Shown here one piece after another: positions 10,215-21,713 of a stretch of 64,000 bases of DNA. This DNA is from Hydractinia symbiolongicarpus. Taxonomy: Eukaryota > Cnidaria > Hydrozoa > Anthoathecata > Hydractiniidae. The stretch spans positions 62,001-126,000 of the forward strand of contig NC_079881.1 in the NCBI RefSeq assembly GCF_029227915.1, in the 5' to 3' direction. The position numbers and the translations under genes are program-made. The notes under the pieces were generated by a model that ran no database searches, was not told the DNA's origin, and saw nothing but the letters and a program-made list of their open reading frames with translations. Numbering within the stretch: the first letter of the stretch is position 1; each line of letters starts with the position of its first letter.

Positions 10215-11880
10215 AATTTAAAAAATCGTTCGGGAAATGAGTTTACTCACTGGGTACTTTCTTTGTATACTTTTGACTATACGGGCCGAGTCCAGGATTT
10301 ACGGGAAATCGCAGGTTTTCGTTTGCCGGCGATTAAACTTCTTTTATTCAGCGTCTCATCAAAAACGAAAACATTTTTGTAAACTACAAGTCTCATGCGT
10401 TTTAGTGGTGAAAAATAATTTAAAAAATCGCTCGGGAAAAGAGTTTACTCCCTGGGTACTTTCTTTGTATACTTTTGACTATACGGGCCGAGTCCGGGGT
10501 TTACGGGAAATGGCGGGTTTTCGTTTGCCGGCGATTAAACTTCTTTTATTCAGCGTCTCATCAAAAATGAAAACATTTTTAAAAACTACAAGTCTCATGC
10601 GTTTTAGTGGTCAAAAGATAATTTAAAAAATCGTTTTGGAAATGAGTTTACTCACAGGGTACTTTCTTTGTATACATTCGACTATACAAGCCAAGCCCGG
10701 GATTTACGGGAAATCGCGGGTTTTCGTTTGCCGGCGATTAAACTTTTTTTATTCAGCGTCTCATCAAAAATGAAAACATTTCTGAAAACTACAAGTGTCA
10801 TGCGTTTTAGTGGTGAAAAAATAATTTAAAAAATCGTTCGGGAAATGAGTTTACTCCCTGGTTACCTTCTTTTTATACTTTTGACTACACGGGCCGAGTC
10901 CAGAATTTACGGGAAATCGCAGGTTTTTGTTTGCCGGCGATTAAACTTCTTTTATTCAGCGTCTCATCAAAAATGAAAACATTTTTGTAAACTACAAGTC
11001 TCATGCGTTTTAGTGGTGAAAAATAATTTAAAAAATCGCTCGGGAAAAGAGTTTACTCCCTGGGTACTTTCTTTGTATACTTTTGACTATACGGGCCGAG
11101 TCCGGGGTTTACGGGAAATGGCGGGTTTTCGTTTGCCGGCGATTAAACTTCTTTTATTCAGCGTCTCATCAAAAATGAAAACATTTTTAAAAACTACAAG
11201 TCTCATGCGTTTTAGTGGTGAAAAGATAATTTAAAAAATCGTTTTGGAAATGAGTTTACTCACAGGGTACTTTCTTTGTATACATTCGACTATACAAGCC
11301 AAGCCCGGGATTTACGGGAAATCGCGGGTTTTCGTTTGCCGGCGATTAAACTTTTTTTATTCAGCGTCTCATCAAAAATGAAAACATTTTGGAAAACTAC
11401 AAGTGTCATGCGTTTTAGTGGTGAAAAAATAATTTAAAAAATCGTTCGGGAAATGAGTTTACTCCCTGGTTACCTTCTTTGTATACTTTTGACAATACGG
11501 GCCGAGTCCGGGATTTACTGGAAATCGCGGGTTTTCGTTTGCCGGCGATTAAACTTCTTTTATTCAGCGTCTTATCAAAAATGAAAACATTTTTAAAAAC
11601 TACAAGTCTCATGGGCTTTAGTGGTGAAATAATAATTTAAAAAATCGTTCGGGAAATGAGTTTACTCCCAGGGTACTTTCTTTGTATACTTTTGACTATA
11701 CGGGCCGAGTCCAGGATTTACGGGAAATCGCAGGTTTTCGTTTGCCGGCGATTAAACTTCTTTTATTCAGCGTCTCATCAAAAATGAAAACATTTTTGTA
11801 AACTACAAGTCTCATGCGTTTTAGTGGTGAAAAATAATTTAAAAAATCGCTCGGGAAAAGAGTTTAATCCCTGGGTACTT
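10215..11880 (+). repeat. Re-copied B-C-J-K block (copy of ~3331-5190)
   Basis: From 10215 the J and K monomers match 3331 onward with offset 6,884; from about 11013 the offset falls to 6,683. One monomer has therefore been lost: the copy near 10.82-11.0 kb is a C-left/J-right fusion (CTGGTTACC followed by CCAGAATTTACGGG). The block ends around 11865-11881, where a K left part (AAAAGAGTTTAATCCC) continues into an A right part (CTTCCTTTG, TTGGCTATAC). The earlier block is presumably the source or a sister copy; direction cannot be read from the sequence. Confidence 0.75.
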
Positions 11881-13935
11881 CCTTTGTATACTTTTGGCTA
11901 TACGGGCCGAGTTCGGGGTTTACGGAAAGTGGCGGGTTTTCGTTTGCCGGCGATTAAACTCCTTTTATTCAGCGTCTCATCAAAAATGAAAAACTTTTGA
12001 AAACTACAAGTCTCATGCGTTTTAGTGGTGAAAAGATAATTTAAAAAATCGTTTTGGAAATGAGTTTACTCACAGGGTACTTTCTTTGTATACATTCGAT
12101 TACACGGGCCAAGCCCGGGATTTACGGGAAATCGCGGAATTTCGTTTGCCGGCGATTAAACCACTTTCACTAAGCATCTCATCAAAAATGAAAACATTTC
12201 TGATAACTACAAGTCTCATGCGTTTTAGTGGTGAAAAAATAATTTAAAAAATCGTTCGGGAAATGAGTTTACTCCCTGGGTACCTTCTTTTTATACTTTT
12301 GACTATACGGGCCGAATCCGGGATTTACGGGAAATCGCGGATTTTCGTTTGCCGGCGATTAAACTTCTTTTATTCAGCGTCTCATCAAAAATGAAAAAAT
12401 TTTTAAATACTACAAGTCTCATGGGGTTTAGTTGTGAAATAATAATTTAAAAAATCGTTCGGGAAATGAGTTTACTCCCTGGGTACTTTCTTTGTATTCT
12501 TTTGAATATACGGGCCGAGTTGGAGATTTACGGGAAGTCGCGGGTTTTCGTTTGCCGGCGATTAAACTTCTTTTATTCAGCGTCTCATCAAAAATGAAAA
12601 CATTTTTAAAAACCACAAGTCTCATGGGTTTTTAGTGGTTAAATAATAATTTAAAAAATCGTTCGGGAAATAAGTTTACTCCCTGGGTACTTTCTTTGTA
12701 TACATTCGACTATACGGGCCAAGCCCGGGATGTACGGGAAATCGCGGGTTTCGTTTGCCGGCGATTAAACCACTTTCATTAAGCGTCTCATCAAAAATGA
12801 AAACATTTTTGAAAACTACAAGTCTCATGCGTTTTAGTGGTGAAAAAATAATTTTAAAAATCGTTCGGGAAATGAGTTTACTCCCTGGGTACCTTCTTTC
12901 TATACTTTTTACTATACGGGCCGAGTCGGAGATTTACGGGAAGTCGCGGGTTTTCGTTTGCCGGTGATTAAACTTCTTTTATTCAGCGTCTCATCAAAAA
13001 TGAAAACATTTTTAAAAACTACAAGTCTCATGGGCTTTAGTGGTTAAATAATAATTTAAAAAATCGTTAGGGAAATGAGCTTACTCCCTGGGTACTTTCT
13101 TTGTATACATTCGACTATACGGGCCAAGCCCGGGATGTACGGGAAATCGCAGGTTTCGTTTGCCGGCGATTAAACCACTTTCATTAAGCGTCTCATCAAA
13201 AATGATAACATTTCTGAAAACTACAAGTCTCATGCGTTTTAGTGGTGAAATAATAATTTAAAAAATCGTTTGGGAAATGAGTTTACTCCCAGGGTACTTT
13301 CTTTGTATACTTTTGACTATACGGGCCGAGTCCGGGGTTTACGGGAAATGGCGGGTTTTTGTTTGCCGGCGATTAAACTTCTTTTATTCAGCGTCTCATC
13401 AAAAATGAAAACATTTTTAAAAACTACAAGTCTCATGGGCTTTAGTGGTTAAATAATAATTTAAAAAATCGTTCGGGAAATGAGTTTACTCCCTGGGTAC
13501 TTTCTTTGTATACATTCGACTATACGGGCCAAGCCCGGGATGTACGGGAAATCGCAGGTTTCGTTTGCCGGCGATTAAACCACTTTCATTAAGCGTCTCA
13601 TCAAAAATGAAAACAATTCTGAAAACTACAAGTCTCATGCGTTTTAGGGATGAAAAAATAATTTAAAAAATCGTTCGGGAAATGAGTTTACTCCCTGGGT
13701 ACTTTCTTTGTATACTTTTGACTATACGGGCCGAGTCCGGGATTTACGGGAAGTCGGGGGTTTTCGTTTGCCGGCGATTAAACTTCTTTTATTCAGCGTC
13801 TCATCAAAACATTTTTGAAAAGTACAAGTCTCATGCGTTTTAGTGGTGAAATAATAATTTAAAAAATCGTTCGGGAAATGAGTTTACTCCCAGGGTACTT
13901 TCTTTGTATACTTTTGACTATACGGGCCGAGTCCG
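11308..13935 (+). repeat. 2,628-bp tandem duplication, first copy (13 monomers)
   Basis: Features at 11415, 12428, 12755 and 13270 all recur 2,628 bp downstream. Thirteen full monomers would be 2,639 bp; the shared small deletions account for the difference. Private variants are shared, including GAAAAACTTTTGAAAAC near 11987, CGTTAGGGAAATGAGC near 13069 and ATGATAACATTT near 13202. The content from about 11.9 kb on also matches about 5.6-7.8 kb, with offset 6,276 from 6152 to 6994. Confidence 0.8.
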
Positions 13936-16563
13936 GGATTTACGGGAAATCGCGGGTTTTCGTTTGCCGGCGATTAAACTTTTTTTATTCAGCGTCTCAT
14001 CAAAAATGAAAACATTTCTGAAAACTACAAGTGTCATGCGTTTTAGTGGTGAAAAAATAATTTAAAAAATCGTTCGGGAAATGAGTTTACTCCCTGGTTA
14101 CCTTCTTTGTATACTTTTGACAATACGGGCCGAGTCCGGGATTTACTGGAAATCGCGGGTTTTCGTTTGCCGGCGATTAAACTTCTTTTATTCAGCGTCT
14201 TATCAAAAATGAAAACATTTTTAAAAACTACAAGTCTCATGGGCTTTAGTGGTGAAATAATAATTTAAAAAATCGTTCGGGAAATGAGTTTACTCCCAGG
14301 GTACTTTCTTTGTATACTTTTGACTATACGGGCCGAGTCCAGGATTTACGGGAAATCGCAGGTTTTCGTTTGCCGGCGATTAAACTTCTTTTATTCAGCG
14401 TCTCATCAAAAATGAAAACATTTTTGTAAACTACAAGTCTCATGCGTTTTAGTGGTGAAAAATAATTTAAAAAATCGCTCGGGAAAAGAGTTTAATCCCT
14501 GGGTACTTCCTTTGTATACTTTTGGCTATACGGGCCGAGTTCGGGGTTTACGGAAAGTGGCGGGTTTTCGTTTGCCGGCGATTAAACTCCTTTTATTCAG
14601 CGTCTCATCAAAAATGAAAAACTTTTGAAAACTACAAGTCTCATGCGTTTTAGTGGTGAAAAGATAATTTAAAAAATCGTTTTGGAAATGAGTTTACTCA
14701 CAGGGTACTTTCTTTGTATACATTCGATTACACGGGCCAAGCCCGGGATTTACGGGAAATCGCGGAATTTCGTTTGCCGGCGATTAAACCACTTTCACTA
14801 AGCATCTCATCAAAAATGAAAACATTTCTGATAACTACAAGTCTCATGCGTTTTAGTGGTGAAAAAATAATTTAAAAAATCGTTCGGGAAATGAGTTTAC
14901 TCCCTGGGTACCTTCTTTTTATACTTTTGACTATACGGGCCGAATCCGGGATTTACGGGAAATCGCGGATTTTCGTTTGCCGGCGATTAAACTTCTTTTA
15001 TTCAGCGTCTCATCAAAAATGAAAAAATTTTTAAATACTACAAGTCTCATGGGGTTTAGTTGTGAAATAATAATTTAAAAAATCGTTCGGGAAATGAGTT
15101 TACTCCCTGGGTACTTTCTTTGTATTCTTTTGAATATACGGGCCGAGTTGGAGATTTACGGGAAGTCGCGGGTTTTCGTTTGCCGGCGATTAAACTTCTT
15201 TTATTCAGCGTCTCATCAAAAATGAAAACATTTTTAAAAACCACAAGTCTCATGGGTTTTTAGTGGTTAAATAATAATTTAAAAAATCGTTCGGGAAATA
15301 AGTTTACTCCCTGGGTACTTTCTTTGTATACATTCGACTATACGGGCCAAGCCCGGGATGTACGGGAAATCGCGGGTTTCGTTTGCCGGCGATTAAACCA
15401 CTTTCATTAAGCGTCTCATCAAAAATGAAAACATTTTTGAAAACTACAAGTCTCATGCGTTTTAGTGGTGAAAAAATAATTTTAAAAATCGTTCGGGAAA
15501 TGAGTTTACTCCCTGGGTACCTTCTTTCTATACTTTTTACTATACGGGCCGAGTCGGAGATTTACGGGAAGTCGCGGGTTTTCGTTTGCCGGTGATTAAA
15601 CTTCTTTTATTCAGCGTCTCATCAAAAATGAAAACATTTTTAAAAACTACAAGTCTCATGGGCTTTAGTGGTTAAATAATAATTTAAAAAATCGTTAGGG
15701 AAATGAGCTTACTCCCTGGGTACTTTCTTTGTATACATTCGACTATACGGGCCAAGCCCGGGATGTACGGGAAATCGCAGGTTTCGTTTGCCGGCGATTA
15801 AACCACTTTCATTAAGCGTCTCATCAAAAATGATAACATTTCTGAAAACTACAAGTCTCATGCGTTTTAGTGGTGAAATAATAATTTAAAAAATCGTTTG
15901 GGAAATGAGTTTACTCCCAGGGTACTTTCTTTGTATACTTTTGACTATACGGGCCGAGTCCGGGGTTTACGGGAAATGGCGGGTTTTTGTTTGCCGGCGA
16001 TTAAACTTCTTTTATTCAGCGTCTCATCAAAAATGAAAACATTTTTAAAAACTACAAGTCTCATGGGCTTTAGTGGTTAAATAATAATTTAAAAAATCGT
16101 TCGGGAAATGAGTTTACTCCCTGGGTACTTTCTTTGTATACATTCGACTATACGGGCCAAGCCCGGGATGTACGGGAAATCGCAGGTTTCGTTTGCCGGC
16201 GATTAAACCACTTTCATTAAGCGTCTCATCAAAAATGAAAACAATTCTGAAAACTACAAGTCTCATGCGTTTTAGGGATGAAAAAATAATTTAAAAAATC
16301 GTTCGGGAAATGAGTTTACTCCCTGGGTACTTTCTTTGTATACTTTTGACTATACGGGCCGAGTCCGGGATTTACGGGAAGTCGGGGGTTTTCGTTTGCC
16401 GGCGATTAAACTTCTTTTATTCAGCGTCTCATCAAAACATTTTTGAAAAGTACAAGTCTCATGCGTTTTAGTGGTGAAATAATAATTTAAAAAATCGTTC
16501 GGGAAATGAGTTTACTCCCAGGGTACTTTCTTTGTATACTTTTGACTATACGGGCCGAGTCCG
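13936..16563 (+). repeat. 2,628-bp tandem duplication, second copy
   Basis: This repeats the preceding block with very few differences. The join falls in the monomer starting at 13856: its left end is D' (ACTCCCAGGG, CCGAGTC), and from GGGATTTACGGGAAATCGCGGG onward it is the B right part seen at about 11.3 kb. The copy ends near 16.56-16.58 kb, where the sequence switches to match about 7.9 kb. Confidence 0.8.
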
Positions 16564-17071
16564 GGATTTACGGGAAATGGCGGGTTTTCGTTTGCCGGCG
16601 ATTAAACTTCTTTTATTCAGCGTCTCATCAAAAATGAAAACATTTCTGAAAACTACAAGTCTCATGCGTTTTAGTGTTGAAAAAATAATTTAAAAAATCG
16701 TTCAGGAAATGAGTTTACTCCCTGGGTACTTTCTTTGTATACTTTTGACTATACGGGCCGAGTCGGAGATTTACGGGAAGTCGCGGGTTTTCGTTTGCCG
16801 GCGATTCAACTTCTTTTATTCAGCGTCTCATCAAAAATGAAAACATTTTTAAAAACTACAAGTCTCATGGGCTTTAGTGGTTAAATAATAATTTAAAAAA
16901 TCGTTCGGGAAATGAGTTTACTCCCTGGGTACTTTCATTGTATACATTCGACTATACGGGCCAAGCCCGGGATGTACGGGAAATCGCGGGTTTCGTTTGC
17001 CGGCGATTAAACCACTTTCATTAAGCGTCTCATCAAAAATGAAAACATTTCTGAAAACTACAAGTCTCATG
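16564..17071 (+). repeat. Primed-family monomers matching ~7.86-8.37 kb
   Basis: From here the sequence follows the 7.9-10 kb block with offset about 8,701, shown by CGTCTTAGTGTTAAAAAAAT at 8371 and 17072 and by CGATCGAGAAATGAG at 9417 and 18118. The shared private changes CGTTCAGGAAATG and GCGATTCAACTTC confirm common origin. No gene is seen. Confidence 0.7.
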
Positions 17072-18490
17072 CGTCTTAGTGTTAAAAAAATAATTTAAAA
17101 AATCGTTCGGGAAATGAGTTTACTCCCTGGGTACTTTCTTTGTATACTTTTGACTATACGGGCCGAGTCGGAGATTTACAGGAAGTCGCGGGTTTTCGTT
17201 TGCCGGCGATTAAACTTCTTTTATTCAGCGTCTCATCAAAAATGAAAACATTTTTCAAAACTACAAGTCTCATGGGCTTTAGTGGTTAAATAATAATTTA
17301 AAAAATCGTTCGGGAAATGAGTTTACTCCCAGGGTACTTTCTTTGTATACTTTTGACTATACGGGCCGAGTCCGGGGTTTACGGGAAATGGCGGGTTTTC
17401 GTTTGTCGGCGATTAAACTTCTTTTATTCAGCGTCTCATCAAAAATGAAAACATTTTTAAAAACTACAAGTCTCATGGGCTTTAGTGGTTAAATAATAAT
17501 TTAAAAAATCATTCGGGAAATGAGTTTACTCCCTGGGTACTTTCTTTGTATACATTCGACTATACGGGCCAAGCCCGGGATGTACGGGAAATCGCGGGTT
17601 TCGTTTGCCGGCGATTAAACCACTTTCATTAAGCGTCTCATCAAAAATGAAAACATTTCTGAAAACTACAAGTCTCATGCGTTTTAGTGGTGAAATAATA
17701 ATTTAAAAAATCGTTCGGGAAATGAGTTTACTCCCAGGGTACTTTCTTTGTATACTTTTGACTATACGGGCCGAGTCCGGGGTTTACGGGAAATGGCGGA
17801 TTTTCGTTTGCCGGCGTTTAAACCACTTTCATTAAGCGTCTTATCAAAAATGAAAACATTTCTGAAAACTACAAGTGTCATGCGTTTTAGTGGTGAAAAA
17901 ATAATTTAAAAAATCGTTCGGGGAATGAGTTTACTCCCTGGTTACTTTCTTTGTATACTTTCGACTATACGGGCCGAGTCGGAGATTTACGGGAAGTCGC
18001 GGGTTTTCGTTTGCCGGCGATTAAACTTCTTTTATTCAGCGTCTCATCAAAATTGAAAACATTTTTAAAAACTACAAGTCTCATGGGCTTTAGTGGTTAA
18101 ATAATAATTTAAAAAATCGATCGAGAAATGAGTTTACTCCCTGGGTACTTTTTTTGTATGCATTCGACTATACGGGCCAAGCCAGGGATGTACGGGAAAT
18201 CGCGGGTTTCGTTTGCCGGCGATTAAACCACTTTCAATAAGCGTCTTATCAAAAATGAAAACATTTCTGAAAACTACAAGTCTCATGCGTTTTAGTGATG
18301 AAAAAATTATTTAAAAAATCGTTCGGGAAATGAGTTTACTCCCTGGGTACTTTCTTTGTATACTTTTGACTATACGGGCAGAATCCGGGATTTACGGGAA
18401 GTCGCGGGTTTTCGTTTGCCGGCGATTAAACTTCTTTTATTCAGCGTCTCATCAAAAATGAAAACATTTCTGAAAACTACAAGTCTCATG
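17072..18490 (+). repeat. 1,419-bp tandem duplication, first copy (7 monomers)
   Basis: The marker CGTCTTAGTGTTAAAAAAAT at 17072 recurs at 18491, and CGATCGAGAAATGAG at 18118 recurs at 19537; both are 1,419 bp apart, seven monomers less two bases. Monomers include E', D', B' and the D'/B hybrid, an E' copy, the CGATCGAG variant of B' and an F monomer (GGGCAGAATCC). Confidence 0.8.
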
Positions 18491-19909
18491 CGTCTTAGTG
18501 TTAAAAAAATAATTTAAAAAATCGTTCGGGAAATGAGTTTACTCCCTGGGTACTTTCTTTGTATACTTTTGACTATACGGGCCGAGTCGGAGATTTACAG
18601 GAAGTCGCAGGTTTTCGTTTGCCGGCGATTAAACTTCTTTTATTCAGCGTCTCATCAAAAATGAAAACATTTTTCAAAACTACAAGTCTCATGGGCTTTA
18701 GTGGTTAAATAATAATTTAAAAAATCGTTCGGGAAATGAGTTTACTCCCAGGGTACTTTCTTTGTATACTTTTGACTATACGGGCCGAGTCCGGGGTTTA
18801 CGGGAAATGGCGGGTTTTCGTTTGTCGGCGATTAAACTTCTTTTATTCAGCGTCTCATCAAAAATGAAAACATTTTTAAAAACTACAAGTCTCATGGGCT
18901 TTAGTGGTTAAATAATAATTTAAAAAATCGTTCGGGAAATGAGTTTACTCCCTGGGTACTTTCTTTGTATACATTCGACTATACGGGCCAAGCCCGGGAT
19001 GTACGGGAAATCGCGGGTTTCGTTTGCCGGCGATTAAGCCACTTTCATTAAGCGTCTCATCAAAAATGAAAACATTTCTGAAAACTACAAGTCTCATGCG
19101 TTTTAGTGGTGAAATAATAATTTAAAAAATCGTTCGGGAAATGAGTTTACTCCCAGGGTACTTTCTTTGTATACTTTTGACTATACGGGCCGAGTCCGGG
19201 GTTTACGGGAAATGGCGGGTTTTCGTTTGCCGGCGTTTAAACCACTTTCATTAAGCGTCTTATCAAAAATGAAAACATTTCTGAAAACTACAAGTGTCAT
19301 GCGTTTTAGTGGTGAAAAAATAATTTAAAAAATCGTTCGGGGAATGAGTTTACTCCCTGGTTACTTTCTTTGTATACTTTCGACTATACGGGCCGAGTCG
19401 GAGATTTACGGGAAGTCGCGGGTTTTCGTTTGCCGGCGATTAAACTTCTTTTATTCAGCGTCTCATCAAAATTGAAAACATTTTTAAAAACTACAAGTCT
19501 CATGGGCTTTAGTGGTTAAATAATAATTTAAAAAATCGATCGAGAAATGAGTTTACTCCCTGGGTACTTTTTTTGTATGCATTCGACTATACGGGCCAAG
19601 CCAGGGATGTACGGGAAATCGCGGGTTTCGTTTGCCGGCGATTAAACCACTTTCAATAAGCGTCTTATCAAAAATGAAAACATTTCTGAAAACTACAAGT
19701 CTCATGCGTTTTAGTGATGAAAAAATAATTTAAAAAATCGTTCGGGAAATGAGTTTACTCCCTGGGTACTTTCTTTGTATACTTTTGACTATACGGGCAG
19801 AATCCGGGATTTACGGGAAGTCGCGGGTTTTCGTTTGCCGGCGATTAAACTTCTTTTATTCAGCGTCTCATCAAAAATGAAAACATTTCTGAAAACTACA
19901 AGTCTCATG
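18491..19909 (+). repeat. 1,419-bp tandem duplication, second copy
   Basis: Near-identical to the preceding copy, including TTTACAGGAAGTCG at about 18594, where the first copy also has ACAGGAAG. A few substitutions separate the two, for example GTCGCAGG against GTCGCGGG. The copy ends where the original F monomer end (GTGTTGAAAAAATA) resumes near 19.91 kb. Confidence 0.8.
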
Positions 19910-19929
19910 CGTTTTAGTGTTGAAAAAAT

Positions 19930-20131
19930 AATTTAAAAAATCGTTCGGGAAATGAGTTTACTCCCTGGGTACTTTCTTTGTATACATTCGACTATACGGG
20001 CCAAGCCCGGGATGTACGGGAAATCGCGGGCTTTGTTTGCCGGCGATTAAACTTCTTTTATTCAGCGTCTCATCAAAAATGAAAACATTTTTAAAAACTA
20101 CAAGTCTCATGGGCTTTAGTGGTTAAATAAT
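19930..20131 (+). repeat. Hybrid monomer, B' left half joined to E' right half
   Basis: The left part is B' (CATTCGACTATACGGGCC, CCCGGGATGTACGGG, GCGGGCTTTG). The right part is E' (CTTCTTTTATTCAG, ending CATGGGCTTTAGTGGTTAAATAATA). The switch lies between about 20037 and 20053, over GCCGGCGATTAAAC. The next monomer carries the same GCGGGCTTTG with a normal B' right half, so the two are adjacent parent and recombinant. Confidence 0.7.
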
Positions 20132-21713
20132 AATTTAAAAAATCGTTCGGGAAATGAGTTTACTCCCTGGGTACTTTCTTTGTATACATTCGACTATACG
20201 GGCCAAGCCCGGGATGTACGGGAAATCGCGGGCTTTGTTTGCCGGCGATTAAACCACTTTCATTAAGCGTCTCATCAAAAATGAAAACATTTCTAAAAAC
20301 TACAAGTCTCATGCGTTTTAGTGGTGAAATAATAATTTAAAAAATCGTTCGGGAAATGAGTTTACTCACTGGGTACTTTCTTTGTATACTTTTGACTATA
20401 CGGGACGAGTCGGAGATTTACGGGAAGTCGCGGGTTTTCGTTTGTCGGCGATTAAACTTCTTTTATTCAGCGTCTCATCAAAAATGAAAACATTTTTTAA
20501 AAACTGCAAGTCTCATGGGCTTTAGTGGTTAAATAATAATTTAAAAAATCGTTCGGGAAATGAGTTTACTCCCTGGGTACTTTCTTTGTATACATTCGAC
20601 TATACGGGCCAAGCCCGGGATGTACGGGAAATCGCGGGTTTCGTTTTCCGGCGATTAAACCACTTTCATTCAGCGTCTCATCAAAAATGAAAACATTTCT
20701 GAAAACTACAAGTCTCATGCGTTTTAGTGATGAAAAAATAATTTAAAAAATCGTTCGGGAAATGAGTTTACTCCCTGGGTACTTTCTTTGTATACTTTTG
20801 ACTATACGGGCCGAGTCCGGGATTTAAGGGAAGTTGCGGGTTTTCGTTTGCCGGCGATTAAACTTCTTTTATTCAGCGTCTCATCAAAAATTAAAACATT
20901 TCTGAAAAGTACAAGTCTCATGCGTTTTAGTGGTGAAATAATAATTTAAAAAATCGTTCGGGAAATGAGTTTACTCCCAGGGTACTTTCTTTGTATACTT
21001 TTGACTATACGGGCCGAGTCCGGGGTTTACGGGAAATGGCGGGTTTTCGTTTGCCGGCGATTAAACTTCTTTTATTCAGCGTCTCATCAAAAATGAAAAC
21101 ATTTTTAAAAACTACAAGTCTCATGCGTTTTAGTGGTGAAAAGATAATTTAAAAAATCGTTTTGGAAATGCGTTTACTCACAGGGTACTTTCTTTGTATA
21201 CATTCGACTATACGGGCCAAGCCCGGGATTTACGGGAAATCGCGGAATTTCGTTTGCCGGCGATTAAACCACTTTCATTAGGCGTCTCATCAAAAATGAA
21301 AACATTTCTGAAAACTACAAGTCTCATGCGTGTTAGTGGTGAAAAAATAATTTAAAAAAACGTTCGGGAAATGAGTTTAATCCCTGGGTACCTTCTTCGT
21401 ATACTTTTGACTATACGGGCCGAATCCGGGATTTACGGGAAATCGCGGGTTTTCGTTTGCCGGCGATTAAACTTCATTTATTCAGCGTCTCATCAAAAAT
21501 GAAAACATTTTTGAAAACTACAAGTCTCATGGGCTCTAGTGGTGAAATAATAATTTAAAAAATCGTTCGGGAAATGAGTTTACTCCCTGGGTACTTTCTT
21601 TGTATACTTTTGACTATACGGGCCGAGTCCGGGGTTTACGGGAAATGGCGGGTTTTCGTTTGCCGGCGATTAAACTCCTTTTATTCAGCGTCTCATCAAA
21701 AAGGAAAACATTT
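20132..21713 (+). repeat. Second-family monomers leading into the third family
   Basis: B', E', B' and F-like monomers run to about 21.1 kb. Third-family types then begin: AAATGCGTTTACTCACAGGG with CGCGGAATTTCG and CATTAGGCG (about 21.15-21.35 kb), then AAAAAAACGTTCGGG with CCTTCTTCGTATAC, CTTCATTTATTCAG and GGGCTCTAGTGG (about 21.35-21.55 kb). The stretch from about 20.4 to 22.5 kb recurs at about 29.5-31.6 kb with offset near 9,130. Confidence 0.65.
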
